64,000 bases of DNA from Melghirimyces thermohalophilus (GTDB lineage Bacteria > Bacillota > Bacilli > Thermoactinomycetales > DSM-45169): contig NZ_FMZA01000017.1 in NCBI RefSeq assembly GCF_900102685.1, positions 1 to 64,000 of the forward strand, read 5' to 3'. Below the pieces are notes generated by a model. The model saw nothing but the letters and a program-made list of their open reading frames with translations, ran no database searches and had not been told where the DNA came from. Positions 42,963 through 51,448 of this stretch are shown piece by piece. How positions within the stretch are numbered: the first letter of the stretch is position 1; every line of letters starts with the position of its first letter. The position numbers and the translations under genes are program-made.

Positions 42963-44900
42963 ATGTCCCTATGGCCGACTGAACCGATGGTTCAGGCTTC
43001 GCTCGTCGCGATTATCCTGGTCTCGATCGGCATCATCTTCACTTTGACCTATTTTAAGAAGTGGGGATGGTTGTGGAGAGAATGGATCACCACGGTCGAT
43101 CACAAAAAGATCGGCATCATGTATCTCATATGTGCGCTGCTCATGCTGTTCCGCGGTGGCGTTGATGCGTTGTTGATGCGGATTCAGCTGGCGTTTCCCG
43201 ATCTTCAGTTCTTGGATGCACAGCACTACAATGAGATTTTTACCACTCACGGAACCATCATGATCCTATTTATGGCGATGCCTTTTCTCTTCGCCATGTT
43301 CAACATTGTCGTTCCTCTACAGATTGGGGCGCGCGATGTAGCGTTTCCCTATTTAAACGCGGTCAGTTTTTGGCTGTTTTTCTTCGGAGCGCTGCTATTC
43401 AACATCTCCTTTGTTTTGGGAGGAGCACCTGATGCGGGTTGGGTGAATTATCCGCCGCTATCGGAATTGACTTTTAGCCCAGGTCCGGGAATCGATTACT
43501 ACCTGCTCTCTCTTCAGATCTCCGGAATCGGAAGCATCGCCACCGGGATCAACTTCCTGGTCACCATTCTCAAAATGCGTGCTCCGGGAATGTCCATGAT
43601 GCGGATGCCTATGTTTTCCTGGTCTGTGCTTGCCTCCTGCATTGTGATCATTTTTGCCTTTCCGGCCTTGACCGCCGCGCTCGCTCTTCTCTCTCTGGAC
43701 CGGATCGTCGGTACCCATTTCTTCACGATGCTTCATGGGGGCAACCCGATGATGTATATGAACCTCTTTTGGATTTGGGGGCATCCCGAGGTCTACATCG
43801 TCATCTTGCCTGCCTACGGCGTTTTTTCCGAAGTCGTCAGTACCTTCTCCAAAAAACGGCTCTTCGGGTACAAATCCATGGTGGCCTCCCTGCTGTTGAT
43901 CAGTGTAGCCAGCTACCTTGTCTGGGTTCACCACTTCTTCACCATGGGCTCTTCCGCCGGGGTGAACAGCTTCTTTGCCGTCGCATCCATGGCGATCGCG
44001 ATCCCTACCGGTGTCAAGGTGTTTAACTGGTTGTTTACCATGTTCCGGGGTCGAATTCGGCTGTCGCTGCCCATGTTGTGGATGCTCGCTTTCATTCCTA
44101 CCTTCGCGTTAGGAGGCGCGACGGGGGTGATGCTGGCAGTCGCTCCCGCCGACTACCAATTCCACAACAGCTACTTTCTAATTGCCCATTTCCATCAGGT
44201 CTTAATCGGAGGTGTGGTTTATGGCATGCTGGCGGGGCTTTACTACTGGTGGCCGAAGATGTTCGGTTTTCAGCTGGTCGAAAAGCTGGGTAAATGGGCG
44301 TTCTGGCTCTTTAACATCGGATTTTACGTTTGCTTCATGCCCCAGTATGCATTGGGTCTGATGGGGATGACAAGGCGGATGTATGAGTACCCATCGGGAA
44401 TGGGTTGGAACGGCCTCAACCAGGTTTCCACAGTGGGGGCCTTCATCATGGGGATCGGTTTCCTGTTGATCGTCGCCCAGATCCTGTACAGCATCCGTCA
44501 CGGAAAGCGGGACACCACGGGAGACCCCTGGAATGGGCGGACCCTGGAATGGTCCTTACCGTCTCCGGTTCCCCACTACAATTTTGTCCGTATTCCCGAA
44601 GTGAAAGGGCGCGATGCGTGGTGGATGATGAAACAGGAGAAGGGGGATGAAGCGACAAGCACCCCATCTTCCTCCATCCAACCGATTCACATGCCCAACT
44701 CTTCCGGACTTCCTTTTCTCATGTCCCTCGCTTTCTTTGTGGCTGGCTTCGGCTTGGTGTTCCATCAGTTCGCGCTGGCTGCTGTAGGTGGGATCGGGAT
44801 TGGAATCTGTCTGTTCCTACGGTCCCTGGAACAGGATGAAGGTTACATGTTATCCCCGAAGGAGATCCGACGGATAGAAAGCGCACAAGGGAGGTTATAG
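42963..44900 (+). CDS. qoxB: aa3-type menaquinol oxidase subunit I
   Basis: This is the catalytic heme-copper subunit (645 residues, about 14-15 membrane helices). Low-spin heme and heme-copper ligands are in TTHGTIMILFMAMP, the cross-linked His-Tyr region WGHPEVYIVILPAYG, VWVHHFFTMG and AHFHQVLIGG. Oxygen is reduced to water while protons are pumped. The hemes made by CtaB/CtaA, encoded downstream, fit here. SD GGGGGAG precedes the ATG. Confidence 0.97.
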   Translation: MSLWPTEPMVQASLVAIILVSIGIIFTLTYFKKWGWLWREWITTVDHKKIGIMYLICALLMLFRGGVDALLMRIQLAFPDLQFLDAQHYNEIFTTHGTIMILFMAMPFLFAMFNIVVPLQIGARDVAFPYLNAVSFWLFFFGALLFNISFVLGGAPDAGWVNYPPLSELTFSPGPGIDYYLLSLQISGIGSIATGINFLVTILKMRAPGMSMMRMPMFSWSVLASCIVIIFAFPALTAALALLSLDRIVGTHFFTMLHGGNPMMYMNLFWIWGHPEVYIVILPAYGVFSEVVSTFSKKRLFGYKSMVASLLLISVASYLVWVHHFFTMGSSAGVNSFFAVASMAIAIPTGVKVFNWLFTMFRGRIRLSLPMLWMLAFIPTFALGGATGVMLAVAPADYQFHNSYFLIAHFHQVLIGGVVYGMLAGLYYWWPKMFGFQLVEKLGKWAFWLFNIGFYVCFMPQYALGLMGMTRRMYEYPSGMGWNGLNQVSTVGAFIMGIGFLLIVAQILYSIRHGKRDTTGDPWNGRTLEWSLPSPVPHYNFVRIPEVKGRDAWWMMKQEKGDEATSTPSSSIQPIHMPNSSGLPFLMSLAFFVAGFGLVFHQFALAAVGGIGIGICLFLRSLEQDEGYMLSPKEIRRIESAQGRL

Positions 44901-44902
44901 AG

Positions 44903-45529
44903 ATGGCACTGGCACAACATGAAGTGGTTCGCGCCCAAACGGAGGCGAACCGGCCGTTGGAATACGATGAGGATGGACAGAGGCACATCTTAGGGTTTTG
45001 GCTGTTCTTGGCTACGGATCTGGTGCTGTTCGCCTGTCTGTTCGCCACCTATCAGGTCTTGGTCACCCATACCGATGGCGGCCCCGTCTTATCGGAGCTA
45101 TTTGAATTGGGTGGCGTTACCGCCGAGACGATTCTACTTCTCACCAGTAGCTTTACAGGAGGCCTGGCCATTTATGAAATGCGCCGGGGGAACCTCCGGG
45201 GGTTGATTGGTTGGTTGGTGTTTACGGTTATGCTGGGTCTCGCCTTTATCGGCATCGAGGTGTATGAATTTGTCACCTTCGTAGGCGAGGGGGCGACCAT
45301 GCAACGAAGTGCGGCTCTGTCGGCATTCTTCACCTTAGTCGGAACCCACGGATTGCACGTGAGTTTCGGCATCCTATGGATGATTTCCGTGATCGTACAG
45401 CTCTTGCGCTTTGGAATACAACCCGTTACAGCACGGAAAGCGTTTATCGCGGGGCTCTATTGGCACTTTCTCGATGTGGTCTGGGTATTCGTCTTCTCCG
45501 CAGTCTATCTCATGGGGGTGCTCGGATGA
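44903..45529 (+). CDS. qoxC: aa3-type menaquinol oxidase subunit III
   Basis: The 208-residue subunit has five membrane helices and the family segments LGFWLFLATDLVLFACLFATY, LLLTSSFTGGLAIYEM, GTHGLHVSFGILWM and YWHFLDVVWVFVFSAVYL. It stabilises the catalytic subunit. It starts just after qoxB and its stop overlaps the qoxD ATG (ATGA). Confidence 0.96.
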   Translation: MALAQHEVVRAQTEANRPLEYDEDGQRHILGFWLFLATDLVLFACLFATYQVLVTHTDGGPVLSELFELGGVTAETILLLTSSFTGGLAIYEMRRGNLRGLIGWLVFTVMLGLAFIGIEVYEFVTFVGEGATMQRSAALSAFFTLVGTHGLHVSFGILWMISVIVQLLRFGIQPVTARKAFIAGLYWHFLDVVWVFVFSAVYLMGVLG

Positions 45530-45858
45530 ACATGATGGAGAAGCAGGGAAGAACGGACGGGAAACCATCCCGTTCCTTTCCCTGGTCATATGTGATCGGT
45601 TATATTCTGTCTCTCTTGTTGACTGGAGCCGCCTTGCAGTTAGCGTTGACGGCGCCGTGGGCTAGGTGGGTGGTCGTGACGGGGATTCTGTTGTTAGCAG
45701 TCTTGCAGGTTCTCGTTCAGCTGTTCTTCTTTATGCATCTATCGGATAAATCCGGGCCCTCTTACATCGGGGTTTCCATGTCCTACGCTTTCTTTTTCGC
45801 GATTGCCGTTGTCGCCGGTTCCATCTGGGTAATGTCCTTCAATTCTCAGGTTCAGTAA
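45526..45858 (+). CDS. qoxD: aa3-type menaquinol oxidase subunit IV
   Basis: This small 110-residue subunit has three membrane helices (YVIGYILSLLLTGAALQLAL, VVTGILLLAVLQVLVQLFFF, YAFFFAIAVVAGSIWVM). The LFFFMHL motif is typical of subunit IV of prokaryotic heme-copper oxidases. It overlaps qoxC by four bases. It completes the four-subunit oxidase. Confidence 0.94.
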   Translation: MNMMEKQGRTDGKPSRSFPWSYVIGYILSLLLTGAALQLALTAPWARWVVVTGILLLAVLQVLVQLFFFMHLSDKSGPSYIGVSMSYAFFFAIAVVAGSIWVMSFNSQVQ

Positions 45859-45873
45859 AAGGGGGTGGTGAGG

Positions 45874-46776
45874 ATGGCGAATTTGTCGGCCCGGTCGGAA
45901 AGTCCTCCACTCACACATATCGTTAAGGCGTATGTAGAGCTATTGAAACCCCGGATTACAGCTCTATTGGTATTTACCGCTCTGTGTGGGGCGATGGTTG
46001 CTCGTGGGGCTTTCCTCGACCCCTGGTCCCTGTTGGTGATCGTGATCGGATTATCTGCCGCGGCTGGAGGGGCCGCGGCAGTCAACATGTGGTATGACCG
46101 GGATACCGATGCGATTATGGAACGTACGGTGAACCGTCCCATCCCGGCAGGGACCGTGCCGCCATCGACTGCGTTGGTGTTGGGAATCCTATTGCAGATT
46201 TTTGCGTTGGTATGGTTTTGGGTCCATACCAACGGGTGGACGGTTGTTTTGACTCTGGTCGGTTATCTCTACTATGCCGTCGTTTACACCATGTGGCTGA
46301 AGCGAAAAACCGTCCACAACATTGTGATCGGCGGAGGGGCGGGAGCGGTTCCGCCGCTGATCGGTTGGGCGGCGGTGACCGGATCCCTGGATTGGACGGC
46401 GATCTCCCTGTTTATGGTGATCTTCTGTTGGACACCATCTCACTTTTGGTCTTTGGCCATCGTCAAAAATGAGGACTACCAGAGGGCGGGGGTTCCGATG
46501 ATGCCGGTTGTCCGCGGTGTGCGGGAGACCAAACGGCAGAGCCTGATCTACATGGCGGTCCTGGCTCTGGTCTCCCTGGTTCCCTTCTTCACAGGAGCGG
46601 TGGGAACCTTTTATCTGGTCGCAGCGATCCTGTGTAATATGGGGTTCTGCCTCGCCCACGTTTATCTGTGGTTGGAGGATGACGATCAGACTTTGTGGGC
46701 GAGAAGGACCTTTTATGCCTCTTTGCTGTACCTGCCCCTCATTTTTATCGCTGTGGCGTTTGATGTCATTTTCTAA
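45874..46776 (+). CDS. ctaB: Protoheme IX farnesyltransferase (heme O synthase)
   Basis: CtaB adds a farnesyl chain to heme B to make heme O, the precursor of heme A. The 300-residue UbiA-family protein has about nine helices. The prenyl-diphosphate-binding Asp motif is NMWYDRDTDAIMERTVNRP and the second conserved loop is WTPSHFWSLAIVKNEDY. ATG 45874 is used; two in-frame GTGs lie just upstream (45865, 45868). It follows qoxD directly, so heme O and oxidase are made together. Confidence 0.96.
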   Translation: MANLSARSESPPLTHIVKAYVELLKPRITALLVFTALCGAMVARGAFLDPWSLLVIVIGLSAAAGGAAAVNMWYDRDTDAIMERTVNRPIPAGTVPPSTALVLGILLQIFALVWFWVHTNGWTVVLTLVGYLYYAVVYTMWLKRKTVHNIVIGGGAGAVPPLIGWAAVTGSLDWTAISLFMVIFCWTPSHFWSLAIVKNEDYQRAGVPMMPVVRGVRETKRQSLIYMAVLALVSLVPFFTGAVGTFYLVAAILCNMGFCLAHVYLWLEDDDQTLWARRTFYASLLYLPLIFIAVAFDVIF

Positions 46777-46798
46777 CCGGGAAAAGGGGGTCGGATCT

Positions 46799-47758
46799 AT
46801 GTCTTCTCAAAAGAACTCCCGTCTCTATCCTTTGTCTCTGGCGACTTTAATCGGGTTATTTCTGGTGAATACGATGGGCTTTGTCGATACCCATACAGCT
46901 TCCACTTTGGGATGCGGACGGGAATGGCCCTTGTGCAACGGACAGATCATCCCGACGACCGGGGATTATCGGACGGCGATTGAATATATTCATCGCTTGC
47001 TCGTATTTGGCGATTTAATCTTGCTGGTTGGGTTGATACGCGCCACATGGAGACGTTACCGACAGCACCGGGTGGTGCGGGTGTTGATCGGACTCTGTTT
47101 GCTCGGCTTTGTCGGGGAATCCTTCCTCGGTGCGATGGCCGTTCTCTTTGTCAATCCACCTGCGGTCCTGGCTCTTCATATGGGAACGGCGTTACTCTCC
47201 TTCACCGGTCTCTTCTTGCTGACCGTGTTGCTGAAGCGACTGGAACGCCGGGAGACATTCCAAGCGGGAATCGATGATGAGAGAGGACCCACTTTTACAC
47301 GATGGGTTTGGTTTACGATTATCTATTGTTTTTTGGCCATCTATTTTGGAGCTTATGTTTCCAGCACCGGCTACGGGGCGTACTTTCAAGGGTGGCCGCT
47401 CCCGGATGGTCCCTATCTCCACATGGGTGCCTATTATGTGGACATTATCCATCGGACGATCGCGCTGGGCCTGCTCCTGTTGGTCATCCGTTTGCTCGTT
47501 CTGGCTTTTCCCATACGCCATGAGCGCCCCGACTTGTGGAAGGGTAGCCTCTGGTCGGTGACGCTGGTGGTGTTGCAATGGTTCAGCGGCGCTTTCCTGC
47601 TGGAAACGAATTTAAGCTTGACGGCATTTCTTATCCACGTCACGATCGCCACCTTCCTGTTTTGTATCTTAAGTTTGCTCCGTTTTTCCGTCGCCTCCAG
47701 TGTGACCGAGGCGACAATTGCCAGGAGTAAAGGAGGTTGGCAGTATGAGTCACTTTGA
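46799..47758 (+). CDS. ctaA: Heme A synthase
   Basis: CtaA oxidises heme O to heme A. The 319-residue protein has eight predicted helices in two similar halves. The first extracellular loop has the Bacillus-type cysteine pair (GCGREWPLCNG), followed by EYIHRLL with the conserved Glu and heme His. A second His set is in HIG/HMG-type LALHMGTALL and in DIIHRTIALG. ATG 46799 follows AAAAGGGGGT; earlier in-frame ATGs lie inside ctaB. It overlaps the radical SAM gene by 14 bases. Confidence 0.95.
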   Translation: MSSQKNSRLYPLSLATLIGLFLVNTMGFVDTHTASTLGCGREWPLCNGQIIPTTGDYRTAIEYIHRLLVFGDLILLVGLIRATWRRYRQHRVVRVLIGLCLLGFVGESFLGAMAVLFVNPPAVLALHMGTALLSFTGLFLLTVLLKRLERRETFQAGIDDERGPTFTRWVWFTIIYCFLAIYFGAYVSSTGYGAYFQGWPLPDGPYLHMGAYYVDIIHRTIALGLLLLVIRLLVLAFPIRHERPDLWKGSLWSVTLVVLQWFSGAFLLETNLSLTAFLIHVTIATFLFCILSLLRFSVASSVTEATIARSKGGWQYESL

Positions 47759-48800
47759 CCGGAATCCCTTTATCGTGATCTGGGAAGTGACGAGGGCCTG
47801 TGCCCTGCGTTGTCTGCACTGCCGTGCCGAGGCCCAGTATCACAGGGATCCCCGCGAGTTGACCACCGAGGAGGGAAAATCGCTGATCCGAAGCCTGCGG
47901 GAGATGGATTCCCCCATCTTGGTTTTTACCGGTGGGGATCCGTTGATGCGGGAGGATCTGTTCGATCTCGCGGCCTACGCCAAGGAACAGGGGCTCCATG
48001 TCTCCTTGACTCCCAGTGCCACCCCTCGCGTCAAACCCCACGTCATGCGCCGGGCGAAAGAGGTGGGACTGAATCGCTGGGCCTTCAGCCTCGATGGATC
48101 GACCGCCGAAATTCACGACTGGTTCCGGGGGACGCCAGGTTCTTACGATCGGACGATCCGGGCGATCGAGTATCTACGGGAACTGGAAATGCCTTTGCAG
48201 ATCAACACCACGGTCAGCAAGTACAACCTGGAGGATTTACCGAAACTGGCCGAGTTGATGGAATCCATGGGGGTCGTGTTGTGGAGCGTCTTCTTCCTGG
48301 TACCGACGGGCCGGGGGCGGAATGGGGATATGATCTCTCCTGAAGAACACGAACAGGTTTTTCATTGGCTCGCCGATCTGTCGGATCGCGTTTCCTTCGA
48401 TATCAAAACCACGGCCGCTCCCCCTTATCGACGCGTGCTGGCCCAGCGGGGGACGGTCCCGCAAGGAAAGGGACATCTGCGAGCTCCCCACGGGGTGAAT
48501 GATGGGAATGGGTTCGCCTTTGTCTCCCATATCGGCGAGGTGTTTCCCAGCGGTTTTTTGCCTGTCTCCTGCGGAAACGTCAGAGAGCAATCCCTGGAGG
48601 AGATCTATCGCGAACATCCTTTGTTTCAATCGTTGCGGGATCCCGATCAATTGAAAGGAAAATGTGGTATGTGTAAGTACCGGTTCATCTGCGGGGGCTC
48701 CCGGGCACGGGCCTATGCCCTCACCAGGGACCCGCTTGCGAGCGATCCCACATGCACCTACCAGCCCGCTGTGGAAAAAGCGGCGGAGATGGAAGGATAA
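47745..48800 (+). CDS. Radical SAM/SPASM protein, BA_1875-like, in the heme A operon
   Basis: The 351-residue protein has the radical SAM motif CALRCLHCR and GGDPLM. A C-terminal SPASM-type cysteine region follows (SCGNVREQ, CGMCKYRFICGGSRARA, SDPTC), which binds one or two extra clusters. The start HFDRNPFIVIWEVTRACALR is typical of a family that includes heme-modifying (AhbD/NirJ-like) and peptide-modifying enzymes; it best fits the BA_1875-type subgroup, whose reaction is unknown. It overlaps the ctaA end by 14 bases and is the last gene before the terminator at 48815. A link to heme or to anaerobic metabolism is inference. Confidence 0.88.
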   Translation: MSHFDRNPFIVIWEVTRACALRCLHCRAEAQYHRDPRELTTEEGKSLIRSLREMDSPILVFTGGDPLMREDLFDLAAYAKEQGLHVSLTPSATPRVKPHVMRRAKEVGLNRWAFSLDGSTAEIHDWFRGTPGSYDRTIRAIEYLRELEMPLQINTTVSKYNLEDLPKLAELMESMGVVLWSVFFLVPTGRGRNGDMISPEEHEQVFHWLADLSDRVSFDIKTTAAPPYRRVLAQRGTVPQGKGHLRAPHGVNDGNGFAFVSHIGEVFPSGFLPVSCGNVREQSLEEIYREHPLFQSLRDPDQLKGKCGMCKYRFICGGSRARAYALTRDPLASDPTCTYQPAVEKAAEMEG

Positions 48801-48814
48801 AAAACGGATCGAAG

Positions 48815-48854
48815 AACGTCCCGGTTGGGGGAAACCCGATCGGGACGTTTTTTG
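48815..48854 (+). terminator. Terminator of the qox-cta-radical SAM operon
   Basis: AACGTCCCG...CGGGACGTT stem with an inner GGG/CCC pairing and a T6 run. Confidence 0.85.
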
Positions 48855-48903
48855 CTGCAGATAGAGGGTCCGCCGGAGCGCGCGGGGAGATAAAGTTCTC
48901 AAT

Positions 48904-48921
48904 TTGTTCAATAGTTCACAA
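48904..48921 (+). promoter_or_regulatory. Rex-like site upstream of cydABCD
   Basis: TTGTTCAATAGTTCACAA matches the Rex consensus TTGTGAA-N4-TTCACAA with two mismatches in the first half. CATAAT at about 48931-48936 is a plausible -10. Rex represses cyd operons when NADH is low in many Gram-positive bacteria. Confidence 0.65.
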
Positions 48922-49041
48922 AGAATACGTCATAATTGGAACGTTCCTCGAGGCTGATTTCGTGCCACAATAAGGGTGAGGTCAAGAATCTAACAGCTTC
49001 CATCCTACTTCGATGGGCAGGCGAGAAAGGGGAGGAAATGG

Positions 49042-50448
49042 ATGGATGTGATCACTCTATCACGAATTCAGTTCGCTGCGACGACGATCTTCCATTACTT
49101 TTTCGTGCCTATCTCGATCGGTCTGGCGTTTATGATCGCCATCATGGAAACCGTGTACGTGGTGAAGGGAAAAGAAACCTACAAGAAGATGGCCCAATTC
49201 TGGGGAAAGCTGTTTCTGATCAACTTTGCGGTCGGTGTGGTTACCGGGATTCTGCAAGAATTTCAATTCGGGATGAATTGGTCCGATTACTCCCGGTTCG
49301 TTGGAGACGTTTTTGGTGCTCCGCTCGCCGTCGAGGCGTTGCTCGCCTTTTTCATGGAGTCCACCTTTATCGGGTTGTGGATTTTCGGATGGGAGCGCTT
49401 ATCTAAGAAACTGCACCTGGCCTGTATCTGGTTGGTCTCCCTGGGTACCGTGATGTCGGCATTCTGGATTTTGGTTGCCAACTCCTTTATGCAGCACCCT
49501 GTCGGTTATACGATCCGCAATGGTCGTGCTGAGATGAACGATTTCTTCGCTTTGATTACCAACGGTCAGTTTTTGGTCGAGTTTCCGCACACCGTGTTAG
49601 CTGCTTTCGCAACTGGGGCTTTTCTCATCACCGGGATCAGTGCCTGGAAGATGTTGAAAAAGCAAGAAGTGACGTTCTTTAAGAAGTCCTTTCAGATCGG
49701 GATTGTGGTGGCTTTGATCTCCTCGGTGTTGGTTGCGGTTGTTGGCCATAAACAGGCCCAGTATCTGGTGGATACCCAACCGATGAAGATGGCCGCCAGC
49801 GAAGCCTTGTGGGAAACCAGCGACGATCCGGCTCCTTGGACCGTGGTCGCGTCCATCGATCCCGAGGAAAAGGAAAATCAGTGGGAAATCGAAATTCCCT
49901 TTTTGCTCAGTTATCTATCCTACAGTGAGTTTTCCGGGGATCTGCCGGGTATGAACGAACTGCAAGCCCAATATGAGCAAACCTACGGCCCTGGCAATTA
50001 TATTCCCCCTGTACGGACCACGTTTTGGAGTTTTCGCATCATGGTGGCTTCGGGAACGCTGATGATCCTCCTCAGTCTGTACGGCGTGTATTTGACACTC
50101 CGTAAGCGATTGGAGCGCGCCAACCGATGGTTTTTGCGCGCGATGGTCTGGGCGATCTTTCTGCCCCATCTTGCCAATGCCACCGGATGGATCATGACCG
50201 AGGTGGGCCGACAGCCGTGGACGGTTGTCGGTCTGTTGCGAACGGAGGACAGCGTCTCTCCAGGAGTAACATCGGGTGACGTGTTGTTCTCGCTCCTCAC
50301 TTTCTCGGCGCTCTATACCATCTTGGCGATTGTGATGGTGTATCTCTTTATCCGCGTCATCAAAAAGGGTCCGGGTGAATCGGTGAAGGCTGATGTACCA
50401 TCCAATGATCCATTTGATCGGAGGGAACACCATGCTTTCTCTCAATGA
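49042..50448 (+). CDS. cydA: Cytochrome bd menaquinol oxidase subunit I
   Basis: The oxygen-reducing subunit binds hemes b558, b595 and d. The 468 residues show SRIQFAATTIFHYFFVPISIG with the conserved His, the short Q-loop typical of Bacilli, and the GRQPW motif in TEVGRQPWTVVGLLRT. High oxygen affinity fits growth at low oxygen. The ATG at 49042 follows GGGGAGGA. A Rex-like site lies 120 bases upstream. Overlaps cydB by 17 bases. Confidence 0.97.
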   Translation: MDVITLSRIQFAATTIFHYFFVPISIGLAFMIAIMETVYVVKGKETYKKMAQFWGKLFLINFAVGVVTGILQEFQFGMNWSDYSRFVGDVFGAPLAVEALLAFFMESTFIGLWIFGWERLSKKLHLACIWLVSLGTVMSAFWILVANSFMQHPVGYTIRNGRAEMNDFFALITNGQFLVEFPHTVLAAFATGAFLITGISAWKMLKKQEVTFFKKSFQIGIVVALISSVLVAVVGHKQAQYLVDTQPMKMAASEALWETSDDPAPWTVVASIDPEEKENQWEIEIPFLLSYLSYSEFSGDLPGMNELQAQYEQTYGPGNYIPPVRTTFWSFRIMVASGTLMILLSLYGVYLTLRKRLERANRWFLRAMVWAIFLPHLANATGWIMTEVGRQPWTVVGLLRTEDSVSPGVTSGDVLFSLLTFSALYTILAIVMVYLFIRVIKKGPGESVKADVPSNDPFDRREHHAFSQ

Positions 50449-51448
50449 GTTGTGGTTTGTGCTGATCGCGGTGTTGTTTACGGGGTTCTTCTTTCTGGAA
50501 GGCTTTGATTTTGGCGTGGGTATGTCCACGAAACTGTTGGCTCGGACGGAGGGTGAACGGCGCACGCTGATCAATACTATCGGTCCCTTTTGGGATGCCA
50601 ACGAAGTCTGGTTGATCACCGCAGGCGGGGCGATGTTCGCGGCCTTTCCCCACTGGTATGCCACCCTATTCAGCGGTTATTATGTGCCGTTTGTCCTTGT
50701 TCTGTTAGCCCTGATCGGTCGCGGGGTTGCCTTTGAGTTTCGCAGCAAAGTGGATCGTGAAAGATGGAAGCGCACATGGGATCACGCGATCTTTATCGGC
50801 AGTTTGCTGCCCCCTTTCCTGTTCGGTGTAGTCTTCGCCGGGTTATTGAAGGGATTGCCCATCGACCGGCAGATGGAGATGCAAGCTGGATGGTCCGATA
50901 TGGTGAACCCGTACACTATCGTCGGCGGAGTGACGGTGACGCTGCTCTGTCTCGTGCACGGGTTGGTGTTTACCACTCTGAAGACGGAAGGCGGTTTACG
51001 GGACCGAGCGCGGACGATGGCCAAACGACTGCTCCTGCCGCTGGCGATTCTGCTCGTCCTATTCGGCGCGATGACGGTTATGATGACCGACGTATTCCAA
51101 GCCCGCGGCGCGATTTTAACCCTGATTGCGGCATGGGGAGCGGTCTCCTTTGTATCCGCCGGCGCATTTCTTACCAAAGGAAAAGATGGTTGGGCTTTCG
51201 GCATGACCGGATCGGTCATCGTCGCCCTATTCGCCGCTGTCTTTATCGGGCTCTTTCCCCGGGTGATGATCAGCACGATCGACCCCGCTTTCCATTTGAC
51301 CGTGTACAATGCGGCATCGGGTTCCTACTCACTGAAAGTGATGACGATCATAGCATTGACACTGTTACCCTTCGTGCTCGGGTATCAGATCTGGAACTAC
51401 TACGTTTTTCGGAAACGAGTCAGTGAAAAGGGGCACCTGGAGTATTGA
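50432..51448 (+). CDS. cydB: Cytochrome bd menaquinol oxidase subunit II
   Basis: The 338-residue partner subunit has eight membrane helices and the family motifs LEGFDFGVGM, GPFWDANEVWLITAGGAMFA and FPHWYATLFSGYY. It starts at ATG 50432, with GGAGGG upstream and 17 bases of overlap with cydA; the earlier in-frame ATG at 50393 lies inside cydA. The stop overlaps the cydD start. Confidence 0.97.
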   Translation: MLSLNELWFVLIAVLFTGFFFLEGFDFGVGMSTKLLARTEGERRTLINTIGPFWDANEVWLITAGGAMFAAFPHWYATLFSGYYVPFVLVLLALIGRGVAFEFRSKVDRERWKRTWDHAIFIGSLLPPFLFGVVFAGLLKGLPIDRQMEMQAGWSDMVNPYTIVGGVTVTLLCLVHGLVFTTLKTEGGLRDRARTMAKRLLLPLAILLVLFGAMTVMMTDVFQARGAILTLIAAWGAVSFVSAGAFLTKGKDGWAFGMTGSVIVALFAAVFIGLFPRVMISTIDPAFHLTVYNAASGSYSLKVMTIIALTLLPFVLGYQIWNYYVFRKRVSEKGHLEY

